A stretch of DNA of 64,000 nt from CALGKJ01 sp049322695. GTDB lineage: Bacteria > Bacillota > Clostridia > Lutisporales > Lutisporaceae. Where the stretch lies: the NCBI GenBank assembly GCA_049322695.1, contig JBMORW010000023.1:28488-92487 (forward strand). Reading direction: 5' to 3'. Below are positions 7,787-17,237 of the stretch, piece by piece. Each line of letters opens with the position of its first letter. The stretch's first letter is position 1. Both the position numbers and the translations under genes were made by a program. Below the pieces are notes generated by a model. That model did not search any database. It saw nothing but the letters and a program-made list of their open reading frames with translations, and had not been told where the DNA came from.

Positions 7787-10700
7787 ATGAAAAAAAACGT
7801 CATGAGAATATATGTTGAGAAGAAAAAAGCATATGCAGTCGAAGCTAAGGCATTGCTATGCGAGTTAAGAGACAATCTCGGCATAGGCAGTCTGGAAAAT
7901 GTGAGAATAGTAAACAGATACGATGTTTCGGGCATCACTGAGCAAGAGTATGAGATGGCAAGAAATACTGTTTTTTCTGAGCCGCCTGTTGATATTGCCT
8001 ATGATGAAGTATTTGACCTTCAAAGCTGCGACAGATTTTTTGCAGTTGAGTATCTGCCGGGGCAATATGATCAGAGGGCTGATTCTGCAGCACAGTGTAT
8101 CCAAATACTGACACAGAAGGAAAGACCTTTGGTAAGAACAGCCAAGCTTATTTTACTGGATGGAAAGCTCAAAGACAGCGAGTTCGAGAGAATAAAAAGC
8201 TACTTCATCAATCCTTTGGAAGCAAGAGAAGCTAAGCTTGAGAAGCCTTTTACTCTAGAAAATGAGTATACTGTTCCGCATTCGGTGGAGATTTTACATG
8301 GCTTCAACTCCTTGAATGAAGAGGAATTGAAAGCATTTATCGATGAAATGGGAATGGCAATGAATTTTGAGGATTTGAAATTCTGTCAGTCATATTTCAA
8401 GGAAATAGAAAAAAGAGAGCCTTCCTTAACTGAAATAAAGGTTATTGATACATATTGGTCAGACCATTGCAGACACACAACCTTTCTAACAAGGATCAAT
8501 GATGTCAGAATAGAGCCTGGCAGATTTTCCGATCCTATTAAAAAATCCTATGAAATGTATAAAGAAGCAAGGAAATATGTTTATGATACTGATGACAGAG
8601 ACATCAGTCTAATGGATATTGCCGTAATAGCTATGAAGGAGCTGAGGAAAAGAGGCGAGCTTGATGATCTTGAGGTCTCTGATGAAGTAAATGCCTGCAG
8701 CATTGTTGTAAATGCCAGAATCGACGGAAAGCTGCAGGAGTGGCTGGTAATGTTTAAAAACGAGACACACAATCATCCTACTGAAATAGAGCCCTTTGGA
8801 GGTGCGGCAACCTGTCTGGGTGGTGCCATAAGAGACCCGCTGTCAGGCAGATCCTATGTGTTTGGTGCCATGAGAGTGACAGGAAGTGCAGATCCAAGAA
8901 CAAGCATAGAAGATACATTACCCGGAAAGCTGCCACAGAGAAAGATTACTACCGGAGCAGCAGCAGGCTACAGCTCGTACGGAAATCAGATAGGTTTAGC
9001 CACAGGGCAGGTGTCAGAAGTATATGACAGTGATTTCGTGGCAAAAAGAATGGAGATTGGTGCTGTTTTGGGTGCTGCACCAAGAAAGAATATTATCAGG
9101 GAAGTGCCTTCACCGGGTGATTTAATAGTTTTACTTGGAGGCAGAACAGGCAGGGACGGCTGCGGAGGAGCAACCGGCTCATCAAAGGAGCATACAGAGG
9201 AATCACTGTTCAGCTGTGGTGCAGAAGTCCAGAAAGGCAACCCTCCGACAGAGAGAAAGATTCAGAGATTATTCAGAATACCTGAGGTAAGCAGAATGAT
9301 AAAGCGCTGCAATGACTTTGGAGCAGGAGGTGTTTCTGTAGCCATAGGTGAGCTGGCTCCCGGGCTCTTGATTGATTTGGATAAGATTCCTAAAAAGTAT
9401 GAGGGTCTTGATGGTACCGAGCTTGCCATATCCGAGTCACAGGAAAGAATGGCAGTGGTTATTTCACCGCAAAATCTGGAAGATTTTCTTAAATACTCAC
9501 ATCAGGAAAATCTGGAGGCAACAGTCGTTGCAGAAGTAACTGCAGAAAAAAGACTTCGCATGATCTGGAGAGAAGGACTGATAGTGGATCTGGACAGAGA
9601 CTTCCTGGATACAAACGGAGTTAAACAGAATACGTGGGTAAAGGTTAAGGCGCCTATTGAAACAGAAAGCTATTTTAATACAATACCTGATATAATAAAA
9701 AATAAATATCATGATTTAAAGGCAGCCTGGCTGTCTAATCTTCAGGATTTGAACATATGCAGCCAAAAGGGTCTGGCAGAAAGGTTTGACAGTACTATAG
9801 GAGCCGGCACGGTGCTTATGCCCTTTGGAGGAAGCTGCCAGGAAACACCTGCAGAAGGACTGGTAATGAAGCTGCCTGCAGCTGATGGAGAGTCTGACAC
9901 TGCTGTAGCAATGACATATGGCTATAACCCTGTGATTGGGAAATGGAGTCCCTTTCATGGAGCATTTTACGCAGTTCTGGAAGCTGTAACTAAGCTTGCG
10001 GCATTGGGGGGAGACTATGGAAGCATAAGGCTCACGCTGCAGGAATACTTTGAAAAGCTTGGTAAGGATCCTGAAAAATGGGGTAAACCCTTCAGTGCAC
10101 TGCTTGGAGCATACTATGCTCAAAAGCTTTTTGGAATACCTGCAATAGGCGGTAAGGACAGTATGTCAGGCACCTTCAAGGACATAAATGTACCTCCGAC
10201 ACTTGTTGCATTTGCAGTGAACACATTGGAAGCAAGCAAGGCCATATCACAGGAGTTTAAAAAGCCCGGCAGTAAGGTTGTTCTGCTCCAAGCCAGGAGA
10301 AATGCTGCAGAGCTGCCTGAAATGAATAAGCTGAAGACAAATTTTGATAGGATAAAGGCTCTGAATGAGCAAAACAAAGTGTTTTCGGCACATACAGTCA
10401 GATATGGAGGAGTTGCTGCAGCACTAAGCAAAATGTGCTTTGGAAATCAGATAGGCTTTGCTTTTGAAGAATATATGAGTCAGAAAGAACTGTTTACACC
10501 TGAGTATGGAAGTATCATATTAGAGGTGGATGGAAACACTGACCTTGAGGTGGATTTTGATGGCTGTGAATACAGGCTGCTTGGACATACACAGCAAAAA
10601 GCAGTAATATTTATCAATGGATTTACTATTGAGCTTAAGCAGGCAATGGAAGCTTGGAAAACACCGCTGGAAAATGTGTTTCCCACTAAACCGGCTGATG

Positions 10701-11578
10701 AAGCAGCGGAGAAAAGTGCTTTGGAATATAGTGAGCCATATGTCGGCAGAAACATTGTAAAACCTTTGGTTAGGCTGGCAAAGCCAAGGGTTTTCATACC
10801 TGTATTTCCCGGTACCAATTGCGAAGGCGACACCGCCAGAGCCTTTAAAAGGGCAGGCGGAGAAGTGCTGGAGCTGGTTTTCAAAAATCTTACTCCTAAG
10901 GATATAGAAAACTCTATTGAAGAAATGATAAAACTGATAAATGAATCTCAAATAATAGCAATACCGGGGGGGTTCAGCGGCGGTGACGAGCCTGAAGGTT
11001 CAGCAAAGTTCATAACTGCCATTTTTAGAAACCCCGGTGTTAAGGAAGCAGTAACAAGGCTATTGAATCAGCGTGACGGACTGATGCTTGGTATATGCAA
11101 CGGCTTCCAGGCATTAGTGAAGCTTGGCTTGTTGCCCTATGGTGAAATCAGAGAAACAGACGCCGGCAGCCCGACGCTTACTTACAACACGTTAGGCAGA
11201 CATGTATCCTGTATGGTAAAAACAAGAGTGTCATCAACCTTATCACCATGGTTTTCAAAGACAAATCCTGGAGATATCCACATTATTGCCATGTCCCACG
11301 GTGAAGGAAGGTTTATATGTGACGAGGAACAGGCAAAGGAGCTTTATTCAAAAGGACAGATTGCTGCTCAATATGTTGATGCAGATGGCATACCTACAAT
11401 GGACATGCCGTATAATCCCAATGGTTCGGTGCTGGCAGTAGAAGCTTTGACCAGCCCTGACGGAAGAATACTTGGTAAAATGGGACATTCAGAAAGAATA
11501 GGAGCTTATGTGGCTAAAAACATACCCGGTGAAAAGAATCAGAAGCTTTTTGAAGCAGGAATAGAGTATTTTGGCTAA
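7787..11578 (+). CDS. purL: Phosphoribosylformylglycinamidine synthase, fused large form
   Basis: This enzyme converts FGAR to FGAM with ATP and glutamine. At 1263 residues it is the large single-chain form: an N-terminal PurS-like region, two AIRS-type ATP-binding modules (FKNETHNHPTEIEPFGGAAT near 322-341; second module about 640-950), and a C-terminal class I glutaminase from about residue 1000 with PGTNCEGD, nucleophile Cys near 1103 in GICNG, and the catalytic His/Glu in SHGEGRF near 1171. No separate purS or purQ is needed, and none is present. AGGTGAG at 7772-7778 precedes the ATG. It opens the purine operon and is followed by purK after 12 bases. Confidence 0.96.
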   Translation: MKKNVMRIYVEKKKAYAVEAKALLCELRDNLGIGSLENVRIVNRYDVSGITEQEYEMARNTVFSEPPVDIAYDEVFDLQSCDRFFAVEYLPGQYDQRADSAAQCIQILTQKERPLVRTAKLILLDGKLKDSEFERIKSYFINPLEAREAKLEKPFTLENEYTVPHSVEILHGFNSLNEEELKAFIDEMGMAMNFEDLKFCQSYFKEIEKREPSLTEIKVIDTYWSDHCRHTTFLTRINDVRIEPGRFSDPIKKSYEMYKEARKYVYDTDDRDISLMDIAVIAMKELRKRGELDDLEVSDEVNACSIVVNARIDGKLQEWLVMFKNETHNHPTEIEPFGGAATCLGGAIRDPLSGRSYVFGAMRVTGSADPRTSIEDTLPGKLPQRKITTGAAAGYSSYGNQIGLATGQVSEVYDSDFVAKRMEIGAVLGAAPRKNIIREVPSPGDLIVLLGGRTGRDGCGGATGSSKEHTEESLFSCGAEVQKGNPPTERKIQRLFRIPEVSRMIKRCNDFGAGGVSVAIGELAPGLLIDLDKIPKKYEGLDGTELAISESQERMAVVISPQNLEDFLKYSHQENLEATVVAEVTAEKRLRMIWREGLIVDLDRDFLDTNGVKQNTWVKVKAPIETESYFNTIPDIIKNKYHDLKAAWLSNLQDLNICSQKGLAERFDSTIGAGTVLMPFGGSCQETPAEGLVMKLPAADGESDTAVAMTYGYNPVIGKWSPFHGAFYAVLEAVTKLAALGGDYGSIRLTLQEYFEKLGKDPEKWGKPFSALLGAYYAQKLFGIPAIGGKDSMSGTFKDINVPPTLVAFAVNTLEASKAISQEFKKPGSKVVLLQARRNAAELPEMNKLKTNFDRIKALNEQNKVFSAHTVRYGGVAAALSKMCFGNQIGFAFEEYMSQKELFTPEYGSIILEVDGNTDLEVDFDGCEYRLLGHTQQKAVIFINGFTIELKQAMEAWKTPLENVFPTKPADEAAEKSALEYSEPYVGRNIVKPLVRLAKPRVFIPVFPGTNCEGDTARAFKRAGGEVLELVFKNLTPKDIENSIEEMIKLINESQIIAIPGGFSGGDEPEGSAKFITAIFRNPGVKEAVTRLLNQRDGLMLGICNGFQALVKLGLLPYGEIRETDAGSPTLTYNTLGRHVSCMVKTRVSSTLSPWFSKTNPGDIHIIAMSHGEGRFICDEEQAKELYSKGQIAAQYVDADGIPTMDMPYNPNGSVLAVEALTSPDGRILGKMGHSERIGAYVAKNIPGEKNQKLFEAGIEYFG

Positions 11579-11590
11579 GGGAGTGATCGT

Positions 11591-12733
11591 TTGAAAAGTA
11601 TAGGAATAGTAGGCGGAGGACAACTCGGCAGGATGATGGCCTTTGATGCAAAGCGGATGGGATATCAAGTCATAATACTGGACCCTACTCCGGAAGCTCC
11701 TGCAGGACAGGTGTCAGACCAACAGCTGGTTGCTTCCTTTGATGATTATGAAGCTTTGCATAAGCTGGCATCCATGACAGATGTAGTAACCTATGAGTTT
11801 GAACACATAAATGCTGAAATATTGATGAAGCTGGAATCAAAGGGATATAAGATATTTCCCTCAGGCAAGACTCTAAGAATCATACAGAATAAATACATGC
11901 AGAAAAGCTTTCTTAAGGAAGCAGGACTTCCGGTACCTGACTTTTACAGTGTGAGGAATAAGGAAGAAATTATGGAAAAGTCTAAAGTGCTTGGGTTTCC
12001 CCTTATACTTAAGACCTGCACAGGAGGCTATGACGGCAAGGGTAATATGGTGCTTGAATCCGAAAAGGATGTGGAAAATATACCGGAAGCTTTTCTGGAT
12101 AGAGAGCTTATGCTGGAGCAATATATAAGCTTTACAAGAGAGCTGTCAGTAATGGTGGCGAGATCCCAGGCGGGAGAAATTGTACATTATCCTATAGCGG
12201 AAAATGAGCATAGAGAAAACATACTCCGGCTGACAAAGGTTCCTGCACAAATGGACGTTGAACTGGATGAAAAAATAAGGGCAATTGCTGCCGGAGTAAT
12301 GCAAGCCTTTAATGACATCGGGGTATTCTGTATAGAGCTTTTTCAGGAAAATGGCAATGTTTATATAAATGAAATTGCACCCAGACCCCATAATTCAGGA
12401 CATTATACCATTGAAGCATGCATAACCTCCCAATATGAGCAGCTAATAAGAATAATAACAGGCTTGCCTCTCGGAAGCACCAGGCTGCTGTCGCAATGCG
12501 CCATGGTCAATATACTCGGCAGTGAGAATGTGAAGGGAGAGTATACCTTCCATGGCATCGAGAATGCCCTGAAAGAAGAAGCAGTATATTTGCATTTATA
12601 TGGAAAGAAAAGTACTGCTCCCCTGAGAAAGATCGGACATATCACTGTGTTGGACAATAATACGGAAGCTGCAGCAAAACGCGCAAAGGATGCTCTTGAC
12701 TGTATAAAATTCATAGCATTGGAGGGAAAGTGA
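11591..12733 (+). CDS. purK: N5-carboxyaminoimidazole ribonucleotide synthase
   Basis: PurK uses ATP and bicarbonate to convert AIR to N5-CAIR. The 380-residue ATP-grasp protein has the GGGQLGRM nucleotide-binding N-terminus, KTCTGGYDGKGN (ATP-grasp loop) near 138-149, and EIAPRPHNSGHYT near 260-272, all hallmarks of PurK. The start is TTG at 11591, with GGGAGTGA just upstream. Its stop codon TGA overlaps the ATG of purE, whose product acts next. Confidence 0.95.
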   Translation: MKSIGIVGGGQLGRMMAFDAKRMGYQVIILDPTPEAPAGQVSDQQLVASFDDYEALHKLASMTDVVTYEFEHINAEILMKLESKGYKIFPSGKTLRIIQNKYMQKSFLKEAGLPVPDFYSVRNKEEIMEKSKVLGFPLILKTCTGGYDGKGNMVLESEKDVENIPEAFLDRELMLEQYISFTRELSVMVARSQAGEIVHYPIAENEHRENILRLTKVPAQMDVELDEKIRAIAAGVMQAFNDIGVFCIELFQENGNVYINEIAPRPHNSGHYTIEACITSQYEQLIRIITGLPLGSTRLLSQCAMVNILGSENVKGEYTFHGIENALKEEAVYLHLYGKKSTAPLRKIGHITVLDNNTEAAAKRAKDALDCIKFIALEGK

Positions 12734-13245
12734 TGAGTGAAGCAAAGGTAGGAATCATTATGGGCAGTGATTCAGATTATCCGGTAATGAGTGAATGCGA
12801 AAAAATGCTGAGACAATTTGAAATTCCATTTGAAATACATGTTGTCTCTGCACATCGGACCCCTGAAAGAATGTACGAATATGCAAAAACAGCTTATGAA
12901 AGAGGCATTAGGGTCATTGTAGCCGGAGCAGGCGGAGCTGCACATCTGCCCGGTATGGTAGCAGCCATTACCAGCCTGCCGGTAATAGGGGTTCCAGTCA
13001 AATCAAAGAGCTTGGAAGGTCTGGATTCTCTTCTTTCTATAGTGCAGATGCCGGGCGGTGTTCCTGTGGCAGCCGTAGCAATCAACGGAGCAAAAAATGC
13101 CGGAATACTTGCGGCTCAAATGCTTGGAATATCAGACAGAAGCATAATGGATAAGATAGTACAGTATAAAGCCGACATGAGAAATGAGGTTTTTGAAAAA
13201 GATAGTAGAATGCAAAGGGAGGTCATGGTTAATGAAAAAGCTTGA
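12733..13245 (+). CDS. purE: N5-carboxyaminoimidazole ribonucleotide mutase
   Basis: PurE moves the carboxyl group of N5-CAIR to give CAIR. The 170-residue protein shows GSDSDYPVM at the N-terminus (substrate phosphate binding), SAHRTPERM with the catalytic His, GAGGAAHLPGM and LLSIVQMPGGVPV, typical of class I PurE that works with PurK. I prefer ATG 12733, seven bases after GGAGG, over the GTG one codon upstream. It overlaps purK by one base and purC by 14 bases. Confidence 0.95.
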   Translation: MSEAKVGIIMGSDSDYPVMSECEKMLRQFEIPFEIHVVSAHRTPERMYEYAKTAYERGIRVIVAGAGGAAHLPGMVAAITSLPVIGVPVKSKSLEGLDSLLSIVQMPGGVPVAAVAINGAKNAGILAAQMLGISDRSIMDKIVQYKADMRNEVFEKDSRMQREVMVNEKA

Positions 13246-13936
13246 AATGCTGTATGAAGGCAAAGCTAAAAAAGTATATGCAACAGAAGACAAAGACCTG
13301 TACATAGTCGAATACAAGGACGATGCAACTGCATTTAACGGCCTGAAAAAAGGTACAATAGAAAACAAGGGAATAATGAACAACAGGATTTCCTCTAAAA
13401 TTTTCGGAATATTGGAAGCCAAAGGCATCAGGACACATTTTGTAAAGCAGCTGAGTGACAGAGAAATGCTAGTGAAAAGAGTTCAGATAGTGCCTTTAGA
13501 AGTACTGGTAAGAAACTATGCTGCAGGCTCATTGACAAAAAGATACGGAATAGAGGAAGGTACCAGGCTGAAATGCACAATACTTGAGTTTTGCTATAAA
13601 AATGACCAATATGGAGATCCCTTCATAAACGAATACCATATAAAAGCTATGGAGTTGGCTGAACAAAAGGAAGTGGACACAATATCCACTATGGCACTTA
13701 AGGTTAACGACATACTGGTTGAGTTCATGAAGGAAAAAAATATCACGCTGGTTGACTTCAAGCTTGAGTTTGGAAGAACATCTGACGGAGAGATATTATT
13801 GGCAGATGAAATATCTCCCGATACTTGCAGGCTGTGGGATGCAGAGACCAATGAAAAGCTGGATAAGGACAGATTCAGAAGAGATATGGGTAAAGTGGAA
13901 GAAGGCTACATGGAAGTAGTAAGGAGATTGTGCTAA
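13232..13936 (+). CDS. purC: SAICAR synthetase
   Basis: PurC joins CAIR to aspartate with ATP to make SAICAR. The 234-residue protein begins KLEMLYEGKAKKVY, the usual family start, and carries VRNYAAGSL, KNDQYGDP and LADEISPDTCRLWD (ATP/Mg and substrate loops). An upstream in-frame ATG at 13184 lies inside purE and lacks a ribosome binding site. The ATG at 13232 has GGGAGG at 13217-13222. purB, needed for the following lyase step, is not in this window. Confidence 0.95.
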   Translation: MKKLEMLYEGKAKKVYATEDKDLYIVEYKDDATAFNGLKKGTIENKGIMNNRISSKIFGILEAKGIRTHFVKQLSDREMLVKRVQIVPLEVLVRNYAAGSLTKRYGIEEGTRLKCTILEFCYKNDQYGDPFINEYHIKAMELAEQKEVDTISTMALKVNDILVEFMKEKNITLVDFKLEFGRTSDGEILLADEISPDTCRLWDAETNEKLDKDRFRRDMGKVEEGYMEVVRRLC

Positions 13937-14035
13937 TATAAAATTTACCAGCATAAGCAAAGGGATGAATAACTAAGTATGAACCCTATAATTGGACTTA
14001 TGTAAATAATTTTTGCAAATGGGAGATATGATTGT

Positions 14036-15457
14036 ATGTATGAAGAAATATTCATTGAGGGAGATAAGCTGAAGGAAGAATGCGGCGTAGTAGGTATACA
14101 CCAGAGGGGAAATGTAAGTACTGCCAATATGGCTTATTACGGGCTGGTTGCATTGCAGCACAGAGGGCAGGAAAGTGCAGGCATAGCGGTTAATAATGAC
14201 GGAATAATAAGCTGTTATAAGGACATGGGGCTTGTATCTGAGGTTTTTGATGATAAGATTCTCAGCCTGCTTAAGGGTGATATGTCCATAGGTCATGTCA
14301 GATATTCCACTACCGGCGAAAGCTTTGTAAATAATGCGCAGCCCCTTGTTGTGAAGTATAAGAACGGAACAATAGCACTTGCACATAATGGTAATCTGGT
14401 GAATGCTCCGCAGGTCAGGGCGATGCTTGAGGATCAGGGCATGATATTTGCCACTTCCATAGACAGTGAGGTAATTGCCAGCCTGATAGCAAAGAACTAC
14501 AAAACCAGTATTGAGGATGCCATAGCTGATACAATGGACATAATAAAAGGCTCTTATGCACTTGTCATGATGACAAATGACAAGCTTATAGGTGTACGTG
14601 ACAAACATGGTTTAAGACCCCTCGTGATAGGAAAGCTGGAGGATGGCTATGTGCTGGCGTCAGAATCCTGTGCATTGGATACACTGGGTGCAGAATTTGT
14701 CAGAGATGTTGAGCCAGGAGAAATCATAATAATAGATGACAGCGGAATGAAAAATATCAAAGCAGCAGAAAGCATAGAGAAACGTACCTGTATATTTGAA
14801 TATATCTACTTTGCAAGACCCGACAGTATTATGGACGGTATAAGCATATACAGGGTAAGGGAAAATGCAGGAAGGATACTTGCAAAGGAACAGCCGGCTG
14901 ATGCTGATGTTGTCATCTGTGTTCCTGATTCAGGAACTCCTGCAGCCATCGGATATGCACAGGCATCAGGAATACCTTATGCCGTAGGCTTGATAAAGAA
15001 TAAATATATAGGCAGAACCTTCATACAACCATCCCAAACAGTGCGGGAAACAGGGGTGACATTGAAGCTTAACCCTCTAAAAGCAAATATACAGGGTAAA
15101 AGGGTGGTTATGGTTGATGACAGTATCGTGAGAGGTACTACCAGCAAGAAAATAGTACAAGCGCTTAGAGATGCGGGAGCCAAAGAGGTGCATGTGAGAG
15201 TGAGCTCTCCTGTAGTTTCGTATCCTTGCTATTTTGGCATAGATACTCCCACAAGAAAGGAATTGGTGGGTGCAAATTACTATATAGAAAAAATAAGAGA
15301 AAGAATAGGTGCAGACAGTTTGGGCTATCTCAGTATCGAGGGGCTTTTAGAGAGTGTTGGCAGCAAGGGCGAAGGATACTGCACAGCATGCTTCTGCGGA
15401 GACTATCCCATGGAGGTCCCTGAAGAATCAGACAAGCACGTATTTGAAAGAAGATAG
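14036..15457 (+). CDS. purF: Amidophosphoribosyltransferase, Fe-S propeptide type
   Basis: PurF commits PRPP and glutamine to phosphoribosylamine, the first step of the pathway. Within 473 residues, a 15-residue propeptide precedes Cys16 (CGVVGI), which must be freed to act as the N-terminal nucleophile. The phosphoribosyltransferase core has VVMVDDSIVRGTTS near 358-371. Cys residues in TCIFEY, YPCYFG and YCTACFCGD match the 4Fe-4S ligands of the Bacillus-type enzyme, so it is probably oxygen-sensitive. GGGAGA at 14021 serves the ATG. purM follows after 11 bases. Confidence 0.96.
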   Translation: MYEEIFIEGDKLKEECGVVGIHQRGNVSTANMAYYGLVALQHRGQESAGIAVNNDGIISCYKDMGLVSEVFDDKILSLLKGDMSIGHVRYSTTGESFVNNAQPLVVKYKNGTIALAHNGNLVNAPQVRAMLEDQGMIFATSIDSEVIASLIAKNYKTSIEDAIADTMDIIKGSYALVMMTNDKLIGVRDKHGLRPLVIGKLEDGYVLASESCALDTLGAEFVRDVEPGEIIIIDDSGMKNIKAAESIEKRTCIFEYIYFARPDSIMDGISIYRVRENAGRILAKEQPADADVVICVPDSGTPAAIGYAQASGIPYAVGLIKNKYIGRTFIQPSQTVRETGVTLKLNPLKANIQGKRVVMVDDSIVRGTTSKKIVQALRDAGAKEVHVRVSSPVVSYPCYFGIDTPTRKELVGANYYIEKIRERIGADSLGYLSIEGLLESVGSKGEGYCTACFCGDYPMEVPEESDKHVFERR

Positions 15458-15468
15458 GAGAATCAAGC

Positions 15469-16509
15469 ATGAGTAACGAAAAGCTCACATACAAAAGTGC
15501 AGGCGTAGATGTTGAAGCAGGCTATGAAGCAGTCAAGCTCATGAAGGAGCATACAAAGAGGACATTAATACCAGGAGTAATAGGCGGGCTAGGCAGCTTT
15601 GGAGGTTTTTTCGAACTGGGTAAGGACTATAAAAATCCTGTGCTGGTTTCCGGAACGGATGGTGTAGGAACCAAGCTTCAGATGGCTTTTATGACAGGCA
15701 TCCATGATACCATAGGAATAGACTGCGTAGCAATGTGTGTGAATGATATAGCATGTCATGGAGCTAAGCCTTTATTTTTCCTGGATTACATCGGGACAGG
15801 GAAGCTGCAGCCCAATGTAGCAGCAGAAATAGTAAAGGGTATCTGTGATGGCTGTATAGAAGCAGGCTGTGCCCTTATAGGGGGAGAAACGGCAGAAATG
15901 CCCGGCTTTTATAAGGATGAGGAATATGACCTTGCAGGCTTTGCAGTAGGTGTGGTTGACAGGGAAAAGGTCATCAACGGCTCAAGGGTTGCTGAGGGAG
16001 ACGTACTTATAGGGTTGGCTTCCAGCGGAGTTCACTCAAATGGCTATTCTTTGGTCAGAAAGCTGTTTTTCCAAATCAATACTTACAACATAGAGTCCAG
16101 ATTTGACGAATTGGATGGAACCTTGGGAGAAGTACTCTTAAAGCCCACAAGGATATATGTGAAAACAGTTCTGGAGCTTGTAAAAAGCTTTGATATCAAG
16201 GGAATCGCACACATTACGGGGGGAGGCTTTATTGAGAATATTCCCAGAACAATACCTGAAGGTCTGAAATGCGAGATTATACTTGGCAGCTGGGAGGTCC
16301 ATCCAATATTCAATATAATGAAAAGACTTGGAAATATAGAGGAGAGAGAAATGTTCAACACCTTTAACATGGGCATCGGAATGGTACTTGCAGTATCAGA
16401 GAAGGCTGTGGATGGCGTAATGCAAAAGCTTGCTGCACTCAATGAAAAAGCCTATGTAATCGGTAAGGTGGTCAAGGGTGAGGGAGGTATCGAGCTTTGC
16501 AAAAAGTAA
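15469..16509 (+). CDS. purM: Phosphoribosylaminoimidazole synthetase (AIR synthase)
   Basis: PurM closes FGAM to AIR using ATP. The 346-residue protein has the family's YKSAGVDVEAG N-terminus, PVLVSGTDGVGTKLQMA (nucleotide-binding), CVNDIACHGAKPLFFLDY, and GLASSGVHSNGYSLVR with ITGGGFIENIPR in the C-terminal domain. Length is normal. Its last 13 bases overlap the start of purN, which implies translational coupling. Confidence 0.96.
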   Translation: MSNEKLTYKSAGVDVEAGYEAVKLMKEHTKRTLIPGVIGGLGSFGGFFELGKDYKNPVLVSGTDGVGTKLQMAFMTGIHDTIGIDCVAMCVNDIACHGAKPLFFLDYIGTGKLQPNVAAEIVKGICDGCIEAGCALIGGETAEMPGFYKDEEYDLAGFAVGVVDREKVINGSRVAEGDVLIGLASSGVHSNGYSLVRKLFFQINTYNIESRFDELDGTLGEVLLKPTRIYVKTVLELVKSFDIKGIAHITGGGFIENIPRTIPEGLKCEIILGSWEVHPIFNIMKRLGNIEEREMFNTFNMGIGMVLAVSEKAVDGVMQKLAALNEKAYVIGKVVKGEGGIELCKK

Positions 16510-17120
16510 GGATAGCTGTTTTGGTATCCGGAGGAGGAACAAATCTTCAGGCTTTGATTGATGAAATAGAAAAGGGCGGTATCAATGGTGAAATAGTGCT
16601 TGTGATGTCGGACAGAGAAGGTGCTTATGCTCTTACAAGAGCACAAAAGCATGGCATCAAGGCAGTTACAGTATGCAGAAAGAGCTATAATGACAGAGAA
16701 GCCTTCAACAACGCAATGCTGCAGGAACTGAGGGAAGTAAATGCAGAATTTATTGTGCTGGGTGGATTTCTATCTATTTTTACAAGCAGCTTTGTTAAGG
16801 AATATGAAGGCAGAATCATTAATGTACATCCGGCATTGATACCTGCATTTTGCGGTAACGGTTTTTATGGTGACAGAGTACATAAGGCAGTTATAGAGTA
16901 TGGAGTTAAAGTATCAGGGGCTACAGTGCATTTTGTAGATGAAGGCACCGACAGCGGACCAATAATACTTCAGGAAGTGATTGCGGTAGCTGAGGATGAT
17001 ACATATGAATCTCTGGCTGCAAAAGTCTTGAAGCTGGAGCATAAGCTTCTGCCCGAGGCAGTAAAGCTGTATTGTGACGGCAAGCTTAGAATAGAGGGGC
17101 GAAAGGTAAGAATACGATAA
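16497..17120 (+). CDS. purN: Phosphoribosylglycinamide formyltransferase
   Basis: PurN transfers a formyl group from 10-formyl-THF to GAR. The 207-residue protein shows VLVSGGGTNLQALID at the N-terminus, the catalytic NVHPALIPAF segment near 100-110 and VSGATVHFVDEGTDSGPII near 134-152 with the catalytic Asp. The start is TTG 16497, eight bases after AGGGAGGT, inside the purM reading frame. A 114-bp repeat-bearing gap separates it from purH. Confidence 0.95.
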   Translation: MQKVRIAVLVSGGGTNLQALIDEIEKGGINGEIVLVMSDREGAYALTRAQKHGIKAVTVCRKSYNDREAFNNAMLQELREVNAEFIVLGGFLSIFTSSFVKEYEGRIINVHPALIPAFCGNGFYGDRVHKAVIEYGVKVSGATVHFVDEGTDSGPIILQEVIAVAEDDTYESLAAKVLKLEHKLLPEAVKLYCDGKLRIEGRKVRIR

Positions 17121-17140
17121 TGAACAGGGGCAGGGGATTG

Positions 17141-17237
17141 TTTGTTGCGAGTTGCGAGTTGGGGGCAATGAGAAGGGCTTCAAAGAGCTACTATGAACTC
17201 GAAACTCGAAACCGATTTATAGGAGGTTATAAAATTG
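17141..17237 (+). repeat. Intergenic GAGTTGCGAG/CTCGAAAC repeat, leader of purH
   Basis: The purN-purH gap has GTTGCGAGTTGCGAGTT near 17144-17160 and ACTCGAAACTCGAAAC near 17197-17212. It then has a GATTTATAGGAGG segment ending in the TTG start of purH. The right half closely resembles the guaA leader at 325-356. The two arms (GAGTTGCGAGTT and the ACTCGAAACTC word) are imperfectly complementary, so a stem could form in the transcript. Confidence 0.6.
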
